Shown: positions 1 to 7,778, counted from the stretch's first letter. The stretch: DNA of 64,000 nt from Paenibacillus cellulosilyticus (GCF_003182255.1 NZ_QGTQ01000010.1:81499-145498); one strand, 5' to 3'. The notes: a model not told the origin generated them from the sequence alone. Translations and numbers: made by a program.

Positions 1-1
1 T

Positions 2-103
2 GGAGAGCAATTAATCATTCATTTATCGGGTACGGCGTTTGTTATACGACCTGCAACTAATGAGGATCTGGATATGAATCATTGTGGAGTCATGGATATG
101 TAA
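2..103 (+). CDS. 3' end of an unidentified gene (partial)
   Basis: An open frame enters from the left edge and runs 33 codons to a TAA at 101-103. The residues (...HLSGTAFVIRPATNEDLD...) look like normal coding sequence, but no family can be recognised. The stop codon directly abuts the hammerhead-like RNA motif at 104, so that motif lies at the very start of this gene's 3' untranslated region. Confidence 0.5.
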   Translation, partial: GEQLIIHLSGTAFVIRPATNEDLDMNHCGVMDM

Positions 104-163
104 TGTCGAAACGCCCGATAACGGGCGTCGCGGGGAATTAGCCTACCTCGCCTGATGATGACA
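104..163 (+). ncRNA. Candidate type II hammerhead ribozyme, copy 1
   Basis: Seen: GAAA (108-111), then a 6-bp hairpin CGCCCG/CGGGCG (112-117 with 122-127) closed by A111-U128, then C129 as the predicted cleavage-site nucleotide (GUC). A second hairpin GCGGGG/CCTCGC follows (130-135 with 146-151), then CTGATGA (152-158), one extra U, and GACA (160-163) which pairs with TGTC (104-107). This is the hammerhead core circularly permuted as in type II, with open ends in stem II. The extra U between A9 and stem II departs from the strict consensus and could lower activity. A CTTAG/CTAAG inverted repeat lies just downstream, before the gene at 263. Inference: self-cleavage would separate the upstream mRNA from the downstream one. 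Confidence 0.7.
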
Positions 164-262
164 GGCTTGACTTAGCTGAGCGAAGAGAAAGCCGACTAAG
201 CTCTGATGACAGTTTCTAAAGGTGGAGAATGAATAGTACGGAATGATCGATAGGAGGGATGA

Positions 263-541
263 TTGCTGATTGATTATGAAGCCAAGTTAGAAATGATTCA
301 ACGGGCCATTGAGAATTGCTCTCTGAATATTGAGGTGCTGGCGTTAACCGAGGATAACCGGTTTGTTGGGATACAAGGCGAAGGAATGAGAGCCTATGTG
401 GTTACACCTAAATGCGTTCAAGGCTACACCTGGCATAGCTCAGCTGGAAGCATCATGGAACGAGAATTGCTGCAGCAGCTGCCTGATGACTATCGGCTAG
501 TTGAGGAAGTAATCGGCGGGCAGTTGGAATGGCAGTTCTGA
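263..541 (+). CDS. Hypothetical 92-aa protein
   Basis: No recognised domain. The protein is small, soluble and mixed alpha/beta in composition, without signal peptide or membrane segment. The TTG start is chosen because TAGGAGGG lies 6-11 nt upstream and no ATG follows nearby. It is the first gene after hammerhead copy 1 and is followed 24 nt later by the 235-aa gene, so the two are probably cotranscribed. Confidence 0.7.
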   Translation: MLIDYEAKLEMIQRAIENCSLNIEVLALTEDNRFVGIQGEGMRAYVVTPKCVQGYTWHSSAGSIMERELLQQLPDDYRLVEEVIGGQLEWQF

Positions 542-565
542 TCATGGAATAGGAGAGTGTGAAGT

Positions 566-1273
566 ATGGTCAAAACTAGATCGCGTAAGAAGCCTGCCAC
601 GCCTTCTACCCCTTCTACTTACACGGTAGCTGGGGCGATGGTCAGATTACGTGAAATCATTAAGGAAGAGTTTAATCTCGATGTTGAGCTGAATGTAGAT
701 ATTCACGGGTGGCATTATCCCCCTCGACTGGCTCAACTCGCACTAAAGGATATGCTTTCCGAAGTCGAAGGATGGGATATCCGTCACAATTATTATGAAG
801 AAGATAAGAGTCATAGACTTGAAGAATACCATGTATGGTCGGGATCGGCTAAAGCTCAGGGCAGGCCTGCACATGACCTGTCGATATTTACAACGAAGAA
901 AAAACGGCCGCTGATTCCCTTGTCTCGGTCGACAAAGAACTATAGCCGGGTTGCAGTTGCTATGTACCGGATTAGGCGACTTGTTCGAGACCTCTACGGA
1001 GTAGATGCGATTGTCAAAATTTCCGTGCAAGTAGATTATTCAAAATATTTATTCTCTATGTCCCGTAATTCGCATGTCACTGAAGATATTGCTCTTGAAG
1101 TGCTCGCACTAATTCAGATCGGAACAGATTGGAAAATACAGGACTTTAATAGCCCGCTAAAACGTTATTCAAACTATTATCGCATGGCGAGCCTAGTAGG
1201 TAAGGGCATAGAAGTTCTCTTCCATCTACCTGTGAAGAAAGAACAGGTAGATAACCAGTCAGAGGGTTCCTAG
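566..1273 (+). CDS. Hypothetical protein with an internal duplication (235 aa)
   Basis: Function unknown. Two related halves are visible: residues ~24-50 (AMVRLREIIKEEFNLDVELN...) and ~130-158 (AMYRIRRLVRDLYGVDAIVK...) have the same pattern of a basic amphipathic helix followed by a beta strand, suggesting an ancient tandem duplication of a small alpha/beta domain. The N-terminus is Lys/Arg-rich, then Pro/Thr/Ser-rich. The ATG follows a GGAGAG ribosome binding site. It sits in the train of small same-strand genes typical of an element's accessory region. Confidence 0.75.
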   Translation: MVKTRSRKKPATPSTPSTYTVAGAMVRLREIIKEEFNLDVELNVDIHGWHYPPRLAQLALKDMLSEVEGWDIRHNYYEEDKSHRLEEYHVWSGSAKAQGRPAHDLSIFTTKKKRPLIPLSRSTKNYSRVAVAMYRIRRLVRDLYGVDAIVKISVQVDYSKYLFSMSRNSHVTEDIALEVLALIQIGTDWKIQDFNSPLKRYSNYYRMASLVGKGIEVLFHLPVKKEQVDNQSEGS

Positions 1274-1316
1274 AACATAGGCCTACACCAAATTTGAAAA
1301 TGTGAGGAGTGAAGAC

Positions 1317-1505
1317 ATGAAAATTGAAGTTTATGAAAATTATGATGGGAGCAAACTCGTTGCGATGTTGGTGAAAGACGATGGAAAGGAGAGCGAATTG
1401 GTAAGGTCGGAAAAAGGCAGTGATGATCTTCTGAACAAAATTGCTGCTATGAATTTGTCGCATCTGACAGTGACCTTTCATTGGGCATCTGCCAGGAAGC
1501 AATAA
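1317..1505 (+). CDS. Hypothetical 62-aa protein
   Basis: Small soluble protein of unknown function. The frame is open from a GTG at 1302, but ATG 1317 is preferred because GAGGAG lies at a good distance upstream of it. The last codons fall inside a ~55-bp sequence that is repeated at 2268, so this gene's 3' end was copied downstream. Confidence 0.6.
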   Translation: MKIEVYENYDGSKLVAMLVKDDGKESELVRSEKGSDDLLNKIAAMNLSHLTVTFHWASARKQ

Positions 1506-1536
1506 GCAGTACGATGATACAACTTAATGATTAGAT
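1482..1536 (+). repeat. Direct repeat, copy 1 (3' end of the 62-aa gene)
   Basis: The stretch beginning TGGGCATCTG and running through AGGAAGCAATAAGCAGTACG recurs at 2268-2322 with a few substitutions. It includes the end of the 62-aa gene and the following untranslated bases, so it marks a segmental duplication in which the rest of the second gene copy was lost or replaced. Confidence 0.7.
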
Positions 1537-1558
1537 TATGTAATGACAGGAGGATAAC

Positions 1559-1747
1559 ATGAGCAGCGACATTTACTTAAAAGGCATGATGGACGGAAAG
1601 TTAGCAGCGTTAGTCAAAGCGAATAGTTCCGGAATGGCTGAAGTGGCCACAGGAAAGTTAGAGCGTGCAGGTTGCACAGTCCACATCATAACAGAACTGG
1701 AGTTTCACATGCTATGCACAGGAGCAGCGGAAGACTGGACAAAATGA
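1559..1747 (+). CDS. Hypothetical 62-aa protein
   Basis: Unrecognised small soluble protein. The ATG is preceded by ACAGGAGGATAAC, a near-perfect ribosome binding site at optimal spacing. It has two Cys and two His but no evident metal-binding pattern. It belongs to the run of short genes between the two hammerhead-like motifs. Confidence 0.65.
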   Translation: MSSDIYLKGMMDGKLAALVKANSSGMAEVATGKLERAGCTVHIITELEFHMLCTGAAEDWTK

Positions 1748-1793
1748 CAGCGTACCTAGAAATGAATAAGAAATAATAGGCGGTGAACATAAA

Positions 1794-1976
1794 ATGGAAC
1801 CCGAAAAATGCCCTGCATGTGGTAACGAGAACTTGAAAATACACGAGCAAATAGCTGTCGGTAGAATTCGTTCCGCGCGAACGGGTAAGGTGCTAAAGGA
1901 TGAGGGATATTTGGATACGACATGCTGGAACTTCTTTTGTAAATGTGGCTGGGTTGGAGAAACGCTGACGCAGTAG
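1794..1976 (+). CDS. Small zinc-ribbon protein (60 aa)
   Basis: The protein starts with CPACGN and ends with CWNFFCKCGW, giving two Cys knuckles separated by ~40 residues, the layout of a zinc ribbon. The short length suggests a stand-alone nucleic-acid- or protein-binding zinc ribbon. Its partner is unknown. A GGCGGTGAAC ribosome binding site precedes the ATG. Confidence 0.65.
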   Translation: MEPEKCPACGNENLKIHEQIAVGRIRSARTGKVLKDEGYLDTTCWNFFCKCGWVGETLTQ

Positions 1977-2025
1977 GGAAAAATTATATCAATAAATAGC
2001 CAGTGATCATAGGGAGATCAAACAA

Positions 2026-2241
2026 ATGGGTGAACACATCCAAGTGAAGGTAATTGGTTTTGATGAAAATCAGGAAGAATGTATTGCTATTATGAATGGT
2101 CTTGAGGTTCGGATCGATCCGTTTGTTACTGATATTTGGGATTGGAAGCAACGAAATGAATTAAGAGGTGAATGGTGGTTTAGTGGGCATTGGGATGATT
2201 ACAAATGCTTTCTTCCGTACAGATGTACACGGATAGCCTGA
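2026..2241 (+). CDS. Hypothetical 71-aa protein
   Basis: Unrecognised. It is rich in Trp and acidic residues (DIWDWKQRNE, GEWWFSGHWDD), and the beta-strand-rich N-terminal half could form a small OB- or SH3-like barrel, but this is a guess from composition. GGGAG precedes the ATG. Confidence 0.6.
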   Translation: MGEHIQVKVIGFDENQEECIAIMNGLEVRIDPFVTDIWDWKQRNELRGEWWFSGHWDDYKCFLPYRCTRIA

Positions 2242-2267
2242 CACAACATAGTGAATAGCAATTTAAC

Positions 2268-2322
2268 TGGGCATCTGCTAGGAAGCAATAAGCAGTACGA
2301 CGATAAAACTCATGATTAGGAT
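2268..2322 (+). repeat. Direct repeat, copy 2
   Basis: Copy of 1482-1536. Here no intact upstream gene remains attached; the repeat ends at the predicted start of the 76-aa ORF at 2312, so that ORF's translation signals may derive from the duplication. Confidence 0.7.
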
Positions 2323-2542
2323 GTGTCTGAAAAAAATGGTACGAGAGCCGAAATTGGAAGAGACGATAGAGAATTTAAAAATTGATCAATCGGTGTCTTG
2401 GGACTATTGCGATTTAAGATATGTGGTTAAGCGAGTTACTGAAAATAAATATAGCATCGGCAAGTATGCGCTCATGATGTGCTTGGACATTCAATACTGT
2501 GGAAGCCTTAAGGAAGTGTTCTCGATATTGGATACTTATTAA
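2312..2542 (+). CDS. Hypothetical 76-aa protein
   Basis: Unrecognised small soluble protein. The first ATG has no clear ribosome binding site; an internal ATG at 2336 (MVREPKLEET) is an alternative. The 5' end overlaps the end of the direct repeat copy 2. Confidence is limited by length and weak initiation signals. Confidence 0.5.
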   Translation: MIRMCLKKMVREPKLEETIENLKIDQSVSWDYCDLRYVVKRVTENKYSIGKYALMMCLDIQYCGSLKEVFSILDTY

Positions 2543-2563
2543 ATTTTGCGTACTAGGGAGATG

Positions 2564-2842
2564 ATGAACGTGCAAATTATAGCCGAGCCTGTAGGAAATT
2601 TCGGTGAAAACTTTAAGATAAAAAGCTGCTTGGCTCAATCGCTTATGGCAAATAAGTATTTGCGGGTAGTGATGACAGAAGAGTTGTACTACCAGGAGCT
2701 CAGAGACTTTTTCAACAAAACTCTCGGTATTAAAGAAGATTGTATCTCCATGGAAGCTGGATCGGTACTCGTTTCTTATAATCCAACAGAAATTGAAGAG
2801 ATCAAAACATATGATTTGCGAGAAGATCCTGAGCCTACATAA
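2564..2842 (+). CDS. Hypothetical protein (about 92 aa)
   Basis: Unrecognised. The frame is open from a TTG at 2546, but AGGGAG (2555-2560) supports a start at ATG 2561/2564 or, with the best spacing, GTG 2570. The protein has a mixed alpha/beta pattern and an acidic C-terminus, without membrane segments. Confidence 0.6.
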   Translation: MNVQIIAEPVGNFGENFKIKSCLAQSLMANKYLRVVMTEELYYQELRDFFNKTLGIKEDCISMEAGSVLVSYNPTEIEEIKTYDLREDPEPT

Positions 2843-3037
2843 GCACATATTCGAAACTAACTGGCAAATGATAAGCCTTTTTTTGGTGTTAGATGAAGCT
2901 TCAATATTATGAGGAACACTTTGTTGGGTTTCTTGATAGTTTACTCCGCCAATATTTCGGTCTTCAAGGTTCTTGGCATCCTTTACGTAGTGTTTGAGCG
3001 GTTAGCTTCGATTTTAACGAATAGGAGTGTGTATTCG

Positions 3038-3601
3038 GTGAAAATGACTGAACAAAAGATTACTCTGTATTCCGAATATCAATGCGACTGCGGGGAAGTC
3101 GTTTTTACAAAACCCAAAGAGGAAGCCCAATGTGATTGTGGCCCTAATCCTGAATTTACGTTTAAAGGGCTAACATTGTATGAGAGTATAAAAGTTACAG
3201 GGGACGGAGACAAACCGTATTTTCTGGGTGAGAGCTGGATGGAATCAGCTGGTTGTCCAATATGCTTCTATTGCAACACGCGGGATTTTGATTGTGAAAA
3301 TCCTAATACGTGGTTAGTAGAAAGTGACGAAATATTGGTTTATAAGGCTGCTTGTCCAGAGTGCCAGAACGAACATGAGTTAATACGTGTTGACTTTGAA
3401 GCGCTCGATAAAGAGCTTGATGGCCTAGTAACGCAAACGTCTAAGATAGCCGAGGAACATAACGCAAGGTTGCTCGCTCAAATGGAAAATGATGCGCTGA
3501 ATTATTCCGAGAAGTATTTCCGTGACGAGTACGGGATTAGCACCGATGCTTTCTACGCAAGTCGATATAAAGACGACGCTGATATGGATGTCTCTGAATA
3601 A
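3038..3601 (+). CDS. Multi-zinc-ribbon hypothetical protein (187 aa)
   Basis: Contains repeated Cys pairs in its first ~110 residues: CDCGE, CDCGP, CPICFYCN and CPEC, consistent with two or three zinc ribbons, followed by an acidic, probably helical tail. The frame is open from 2909, but GTG 3038 is chosen because AGGAG lies ~10 nt upstream and the earlier residues resemble translated untranslated sequence. The function is unknown; such zinc-ribbon proteins are common in phage and plasmid accessory regions. Confidence 0.65.
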   Translation: MKMTEQKITLYSEYQCDCGEVVFTKPKEEAQCDCGPNPEFTFKGLTLYESIKVTGDGDKPYFLGESWMESAGCPICFYCNTRDFDCENPNTWLVESDEILVYKAACPECQNEHELIRVDFEALDKELDGLVTQTSKIAEEHNARLLAQMENDALNYSEKYFRDEYGISTDAFYASRYKDDADMDVSE

Positions 3602-3656
3602 ATACGAATGTTCGTAATCGATATATCGCTCAGGAGTAACGAAAGGATGTGAACGT

Positions 3657-3932
3657 TTGGCGTATACAGTTGAATGGAATCCGTTACTCGAGAACCAAGA
3701 TTTGAAGCGTACCTTAGCAAGACTTCATGTAACTGTTATGACTCTTGGTTTTATGACTATTACTCAGGTTTTGAAAGTCGTTGTAATAAGTGTCGATAGA
3801 GTGGAAGTTTATGCGAACAATGGACAGATTTTTACTTACCGCGCAAGCGATAAATACACTGACCGTTTGGAACAGTTTGAAGTGAGAAGCATGGGTTGCC
3901 TCACTGTACAACGAAACGATACAACATATTGA
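3657..3932 (+). CDS. Hypothetical 91-aa protein
   Basis: Unrecognised. It starts at TTG with AAAGGA upstream. A hydrophobic beta-rich centre (KVVVISVDRVEVYANNGQIF) suggests a small beta-barrel. It is the last gene before a ~500-bp gap in the plus-strand gene train. Confidence 0.55.
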   Translation: MAYTVEWNPLLENQDLKRTLARLHVTVMTLGFMTITQVLKVVVISVDRVEVYANNGQIFTYRASDKYTDRLEQFEVRSMGCLTVQRNDTTY

Positions 3933-3951
3933 ATACGGAAGGACATAAAGA

Positions 3952-3980
3952 CACCCGCGTAAGGACCAGTTACACGGGTG
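3952..3980 (+). other. Stem-loop downstream of the 91-aa gene
   Basis: CACCCG pairs with CGGGTG, then after a one-by-one mismatch GTAA pairs with TTAC, closing a 7-nt loop. No T-run follows, so this is not a canonical terminator; it may be a processed or structured 3' UTR. The rest of the 3933-4443 gap holds one short minus-strand ORF (4077-4226) and no other gene that can be supported. Confidence 0.5.
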
Positions 3981-4076
3981 CGGGTAGTGGTAGATTACCC
4001 GATATTATATTATTCCGCAATAAGGCCGGTCGTGTATAAGAAAAAGTACCCTTAAAGTAGCGAGTGCTGCATACCA

Positions 4077-4226
4077 TCATTTTTTCTTTGATGGCATGGT
4101 TGGAAAGACACTGGAGCTCGTATTATTTGGACGGGGTTCTAGATACTCAAGTTCATTAAATGTACTTTTAATTTTTTTACTGTACAACTGACTGGATGTT
4201 TTCACTTTCCTTACTTTCTTTTTCAA
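4077..4226 (-). CDS. Small basic protein (49 aa), antisense to the gene train
   Basis: On the minus strand a TTG start at 4226 is preceded at 7 nt by TTGGAGG, a near-perfect ribosome binding site. The 49-codon product starts MKKKVRKVKTSSQ and ends MPSKKK: strongly Lys-rich at both ends, with a FNELEYLEPRP centre and no hydrophobic segment. It is the only candidate gene on this strand in the first 10 kb. A nucleic-acid-binding role is a guess from charge. Confidence 0.5.
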   Translation of the reverse strand: MKKKVRKVKTSSQLYSKKIKSTFNELEYLEPRPNNTSSSVFPTMPSKKK

Positions 4227-4443
4227 CGGATAACCTCCAAAAGCATGATATTAGAGTTTATGTCTACGAAAGGTCTATTGACTGGATATCCGTCTAGTAA
4301 TGTTAAAAATTTGGGCGCGTACAACCGGCCGTTGTTCATCTAAGGTAAATAAGGAAATACATGAGGAACTAATTGCAGACGTCACTTACTGCGTAGACAA
4401 TACAACTTGTTAATTACGGATAAACAGGGAGGGTACAAAAACA

Positions 4444-4800
4444 ATGCTTGAATGGATTAAATACGATCCTATGAGCCGTGCAATCGAGAGTCATCGAAAC
4501 CACTTAGTAACCGATGGACATCGCGTATTGATCGCCCAGCATGCCAAAGTAATTGGCACCGGAGAATACAGTTGGATGATTAATGACGCTTTAATCGGTT
4601 GGGTAACCCATTGGGCAACAATAAATCTTCCTGTGGAAGAAGATCAAAGACAGCCAATCGATTACAAGACACGATATGAAGCGCTGGTACAGTCCGTAAA
4701 GGACGGATTAGGCGAGTGGCCGCCAGCTAAGTCAGCAGAGGATTTGGCTGGCTGGATCGAAAGCACATGCCCTTTTGTAGGAGATTTATGGGTGGACTAG
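4444..4800 (+). CDS. Hypothetical 118-aa protein
   Basis: Unrecognised soluble protein, Trp-rich. CAGGGAGGG upstream of the ATG supports the start. It lies just upstream of the 135-aa gene and is probably cotranscribed with it. Confidence 0.65.
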   Translation: MLEWIKYDPMSRAIESHRNHLVTDGHRVLIAQHAKVIGTGEYSWMINDALIGWVTHWATINLPVEEDQRQPIDYKTRYEALVQSVKDGLGEWPPAKSAEDLAGWIESTCPFVGDLWVD

Positions 4801-4842
4801 GTTTGCAGTTTAATGCGGGAGGACATAAGGAGGAATCGACCG

Positions 4843-5250
4843 ATGACAACGGTTAAGATTGTTGATTCGACGCACAAATACTTCGGGCAAGAACTGCCTG
4901 GTGGTTGCGTGTATTACGACGTTTACCATCAGGGTAGCGGTGGGCCAGACCTTTTTCAAATTGAAACGCCGGAAGGCAAACAGACCATTCTTTCCAATAA
5001 GATCGATGAGCAGCATTATTGGGAGCAACGGCGCCAGTTGGAGATCGCTAAGCTCGGTGCAGATGTCGGCGATACCGTGCGGATAATCCGTAGCGGATCG
5101 GGTAGCAGTAAGGCAAATTTCGATTGGAAGGCTTCTCACGTAATCACCAAGATCGATAGCAGCGGATATGTCGAATGGGATAACGGAGATGCTAGGGGCT
5201 TCCGTCCAGACATGGAAGTTATATCTCAAGCCAGCACGAACGAAGTTTGA
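4843..5250 (+). CDS. Hypothetical 135-aa protein
   Basis: Unrecognised. The frame is open from 4813, but ATG 4843 has an excellent AAGGAGGA eight nt upstream and is preferred. The second half (GDTVRIIRSGSGSSK, VEWDNGDARGF) resembles a KOW/SH3-like beta-barrel pattern, suggesting RNA or protein binding; this is inference from pattern only. Confidence 0.65.
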   Translation: MTTVKIVDSTHKYFGQELPGGCVYYDVYHQGSGGPDLFQIETPEGKQTILSNKIDEQHYWEQRRQLEIAKLGADVGDTVRIIRSGSGSSKANFDWKASHVITKIDSSGYVEWDNGDARGFRPDMEVISQASTNEV

Positions 5251-5281
5251 ATATGAATCACGTGGCTGAGGTGGTGGATGT

Positions 5282-5386
5282 ATGTTTTTTAGAGAAAATG
5301 ACATCGGGGTTGGTATCGCTAATGGAATGATCTTATGCATTCCGTTCTGGCTTATTCTGTTTGGTTTGTCTCTATGTTTCAGATAG
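5282..5386 (+). CDS. Single-pass membrane peptide (34 aa)
   Basis: ATG 5282 opens a 34-codon frame ending at TAG 5384-5386. After a charged start (MFFRENDIG) it is a single hydrophobic segment (MILCIPFWLILFGLSLCF), a typical one-helix membrane microprotein. GAGGTGG upstream is an acceptable ribosome binding site. Its stop codon overlaps the first base of hammerhead copy 2, the same arrangement as at 103/104, which supports it being a real gene. Confidence 0.45.
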   Translation: MFFRENDIGVGIANGMILCIPFWLILFGLSLCFR

Positions 5387-5445
5387 CCGAAACACCCGCC
5401 AAGTGGGTGTAGCGAGGAGATAACCTACCTCGCCTGATGATGGCA
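5386..5445 (+). ncRNA. Candidate type II hammerhead ribozyme, copy 2
   Basis: Same fold as 104-163 with changed bases in paired positions: GCC (5386-5388) pairs with GGC (5442-5444); GAAA 5389-5392; stem III CACCC/GGGTG closed by A5392-U5410; predicted cleavage nucleotide A5411 (GUA); stem I GCGAGG/CCTCGC (5412-5417 with 5428-5433), then CTGATGA (5434-5440) and the same extra U. Compensatory differences relative to copy 1 occur in stems II and III, and one G-U pair in stem I becomes A-U, while core residues are invariant. Confidence 0.72.
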
Positions 5446-5613
5446 GGTTAGAGAAGGGCAGGTAATGAAACGATGGCTGTCCAGCGTTATGCAGATGGTA
5501 ATCCTGGTTTAGATAATTACCTATGGTTTGGAGAAGCAGCTGAGCAGCTGCTAATTCCTTTAGAACCACTTGCAGGGTCCGATGTGATTAGTGCTGGGAA
5601 GGAGGACACGAAG

Positions 5614-6276
5614 ATGCGAAAGTTAACCGTGACAAAGTCAAATGTGACCATGGTTCCTTTAGATTGGCTGTGTGTCAGGTATGCCAAATTGCAGAAAGAA
5701 ATCAAAAAGAATCCCAGGGACGAGCTTCTCGAAGAGTCTTACATTATTGCCACACAGCTGCAAGCCATGGGGATGAATGAACTGGTCAAACAGGAGCGTC
5801 CAACTTTAGAGGATCAGCTCGAATTAATACCGCTCCCTCAGAAAGAGGAGTATGTACCGGTAGTTTGCAGCCTGCTCCGAGAACACTATCGTCGGCAGCT
5901 GCGAATGACAAGCCTGGAGCAGCAGCTCAAGTTATCTCCCAAGTTGGAATACCCATCCATGACCGCATCATACAGCGGAATGCCGCGTGGCGGAGCTGCG
6001 GCATCACCTCTTGAAGCAGCTTTTGTTCGCCAAGAAAACCGGCTAGAGATGCTGCAATGGGAACTGGACGAATTGGCCAGTCGCATGTATCCAATGAACC
6101 GGGCATTAGATACCCTCTCGTTGGAACAAATGGAGATTATTCAACAGAAGTATTTGGTTAGACGTGAGCCTAAAGATGACAGGCTTATCGATGAAATTGG
6201 AATAGGACGACAGAAGTTCTATCTTCTCAAATCAACGGCCTTTATACGTATCGCATCTTCGCTGCACCTTATATGA
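5614..6276 (+). CDS. ArpU-like / sigma-70 region 4-like transcriptional regulator (220 aa)
   Basis: The C-terminal ~65 residues (LSLEQMEIIQQKYL ... LIDEIGIGRQKFYLLKSTAF) have the helix-turn-helix layout of ArpU/RinA-type phage late-gene activators and sigma-70 region 4. The N-terminal part is helical. The frame extends back to 5473, but ATG 5614 has AAGGAGG eight nt upstream and is chosen; the upstream 47 codons may be leader. It lies 29 nt before the initiator-like gene and downstream of hammerhead copy 2, so cleavage there would set the 5' end of its mRNA. Confidence 0.7.
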   Translation: MRKLTVTKSNVTMVPLDWLCVRYAKLQKEIKKNPRDELLEESYIIATQLQAMGMNELVKQERPTLEDQLELIPLPQKEEYVPVVCSLLREHYRRQLRMTSLEQQLKLSPKLEYPSMTASYSGMPRGGAAASPLEAAFVRQENRLEMLQWELDELASRMYPMNRALDTLSLEQMEIIQQKYLVRREPKDDRLIDEIGIGRQKFYLLKSTAFIRIASSLHLI

Positions 6277-6305
6277 TGAGAACTTCATGAGAGAGGAGGT
6301 AAGGT

Positions 6306-7778
6306 ATGCTGAAGCAGTCAACTATGCAGCCTAATCACGCCAACATTAAACCAGTTAAATTCAGCTACCGGTATCTCCAAGCTCTATTCGCTATGGAAAC
6401 ACAGTATGAGGATCGGAATAAGTTCCGAGTTCGTCGTAATGGTCAAGGTCGACTGCTTGCGCATTTGACCAAGGCCGACATTCAATTGGCGACGATTCTT
6501 CAGGTTGGGGTTAATGCAGAGGGGAAAATCAAATATACGAATCGGCATCAAATGTACCAGCACTTGTCCTCCTTCTATGAGACGCCAATTAACAAGGATC
6601 AGTTCTACGCTGCCTTTGATAAATTTGTACTGCACGGCCTCCTGAGTTCGAATAATGAACCGGACGGTACGATTTCCATTGAGCTTAACCATTACCTTGA
6701 ACCAGACGGGAAGCTTGGCCGTTTCGTACTGCTCCCGACGCTTGTATTTAGCCGCGCCCTGACGGACGAATCGATCGCCGTACAGAAGCTGTATTACTAC
6801 GGCTGCGGCCAACAAGGTAATGAGAACGGCAAGCTACTCCAAATTAACTTTGACCGGTTGTCCGACTTACTGCATCGTCAGGAGCCAGGCCATATACGTA
6901 AAATTCTAGAGCGACTCGCCGATTCGAAATGGAACGGACAGCCGCTATTTGCCATTGCTCGCGTCGAGCGTAATATGTTTGGCCGTCCGAAAGCGGTCTA
7001 TCAGGTGAATGCCGCACTTCTCCCGACTTACACGGCCGGCGAGAGCTACAGGACGTTGTTCCCGACCAAGAAGGGCTACCGCCGCCTGCTGAAGCGCCTA
7101 GAGGGGTATTTGGGCGCGATAGGCTGCGAAGCGTTTATCTCATATGCTGATGGCCGCTCCCTACAGGAGCTGACGCTAATGCTGAAGGATAAAAGCGAAG
7201 GCTATATCCGTTTGGTTGTGCAGCGGATCCGTGATTTGATGGACAAGATGGCATCCGTTCCGGATATGCTATCGACGATTCGTGCGGAGCTGCAAGATAA
7301 GGCATCGGCTGTGCTACTTGCTGTTATGCAAGAAACGGGCATTATGGGCTATTTGCCTAAACGGTCGATCCCGACGTTCACAGAGGAGCTGAAGTCGATT
7401 CCCAAAGCGACCATGCAACGTGCCTGCCGAGCTGCGAAGCCGGATCTTGAACTGTATTACTCGCGCCCTGGCGCATGGGACGTGCGAGATTATCAGCGGC
7501 CATCGGTGAAGATGGACCGGCTGCATGAACAGATTGATATGTCGGTCTTTTACGCTTGGGCCTATCGAAATAAACTAGATCCGAGCAGCTTTATGGCTGC
7601 AGCCGACCAGGCATATGATTACTTGGCAGCAGGCAAGACAGCGGCTGAAGTCGCCCAATGGCTAGCCTGGGAGATGGACAGCCTTCCGATCTGGAGTCCA
7701 ATCCCTGATCCGCCGGACGGTTTCTGCTTAGCGACCTTCCTTCAACCGTATATCGAAAGGCTTCAGCCCTCCTGCTAA
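6306..7778 (+). CDS. Replication-initiator-like protein (490 aa)
   Basis: Residues ~15-120 look like a winged-helix region of plasmid replication initiators (LTKADIQLATILQVG, YQHLSSFYETPINKDQFYAAFDKFVLHGLL); the rest is helical with no recognised catalytic motif. The C-terminal ~150 residues occur again as a degraded copy at 10142-10617. GAGAGGAGG precedes the ATG. Context (regulator upstream, methyltransferase downstream, transfer operon nearby) fits an element-encoded replication or DNA-processing protein, but the family assignment is tentative. Confidence 0.6.
   Translation: MLKQSTMQPNHANIKPVKFSYRYLQALFAMETQYEDRNKFRVRRNGQGRLLAHLTKADIQLATILQVGVNAEGKIKYTNRHQMYQHLSSFYETPINKDQFYAAFDKFVLHGLLSSNNEPDGTISIELNHYLEPDGKLGRFVLLPTLVFSRALTDESIAVQKLYYYGCGQQGNENGKLLQINFDRLSDLLHRQEPGHIRKILERLADSKWNGQPLFAIARVERNMFGRPKAVYQVNAALLPTYTAGESYRTLFPTKKGYRRLLKRLEGYLGAIGCEAFISYADGRSLQELTLMLKDKSEGYIRLVVQRIRDLMDKMASVPDMLSTIRAELQDKASAVLLAVMQETGIMGYLPKRSIPTFTEELKSIPKATMQRACRAAKPDLELYYSRPGAWDVRDYQRPSVKMDRLHEQIDMSVFYAWAYRNKLDPSSFMAAADQAYDYLAAGKTAAEVAQWLAWEMDSLPIWSPIPDPPDGFCLATFLQPYIERLQPSC

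Noticed and set aside
170..207. Second CTGATGA downstream of hammerhead copy 1
   Set aside because: GAAA and CTGATGA are present but too close, with no stem III hairpin or stem I between them; only a CTTAG/CTAAG stem can form.
3952..3980. Possible third hammerhead ribozyme
   Set aside because: A CACCCG hairpin resembles stem III, but neither GAAA before it nor CTGATGA after it is present.
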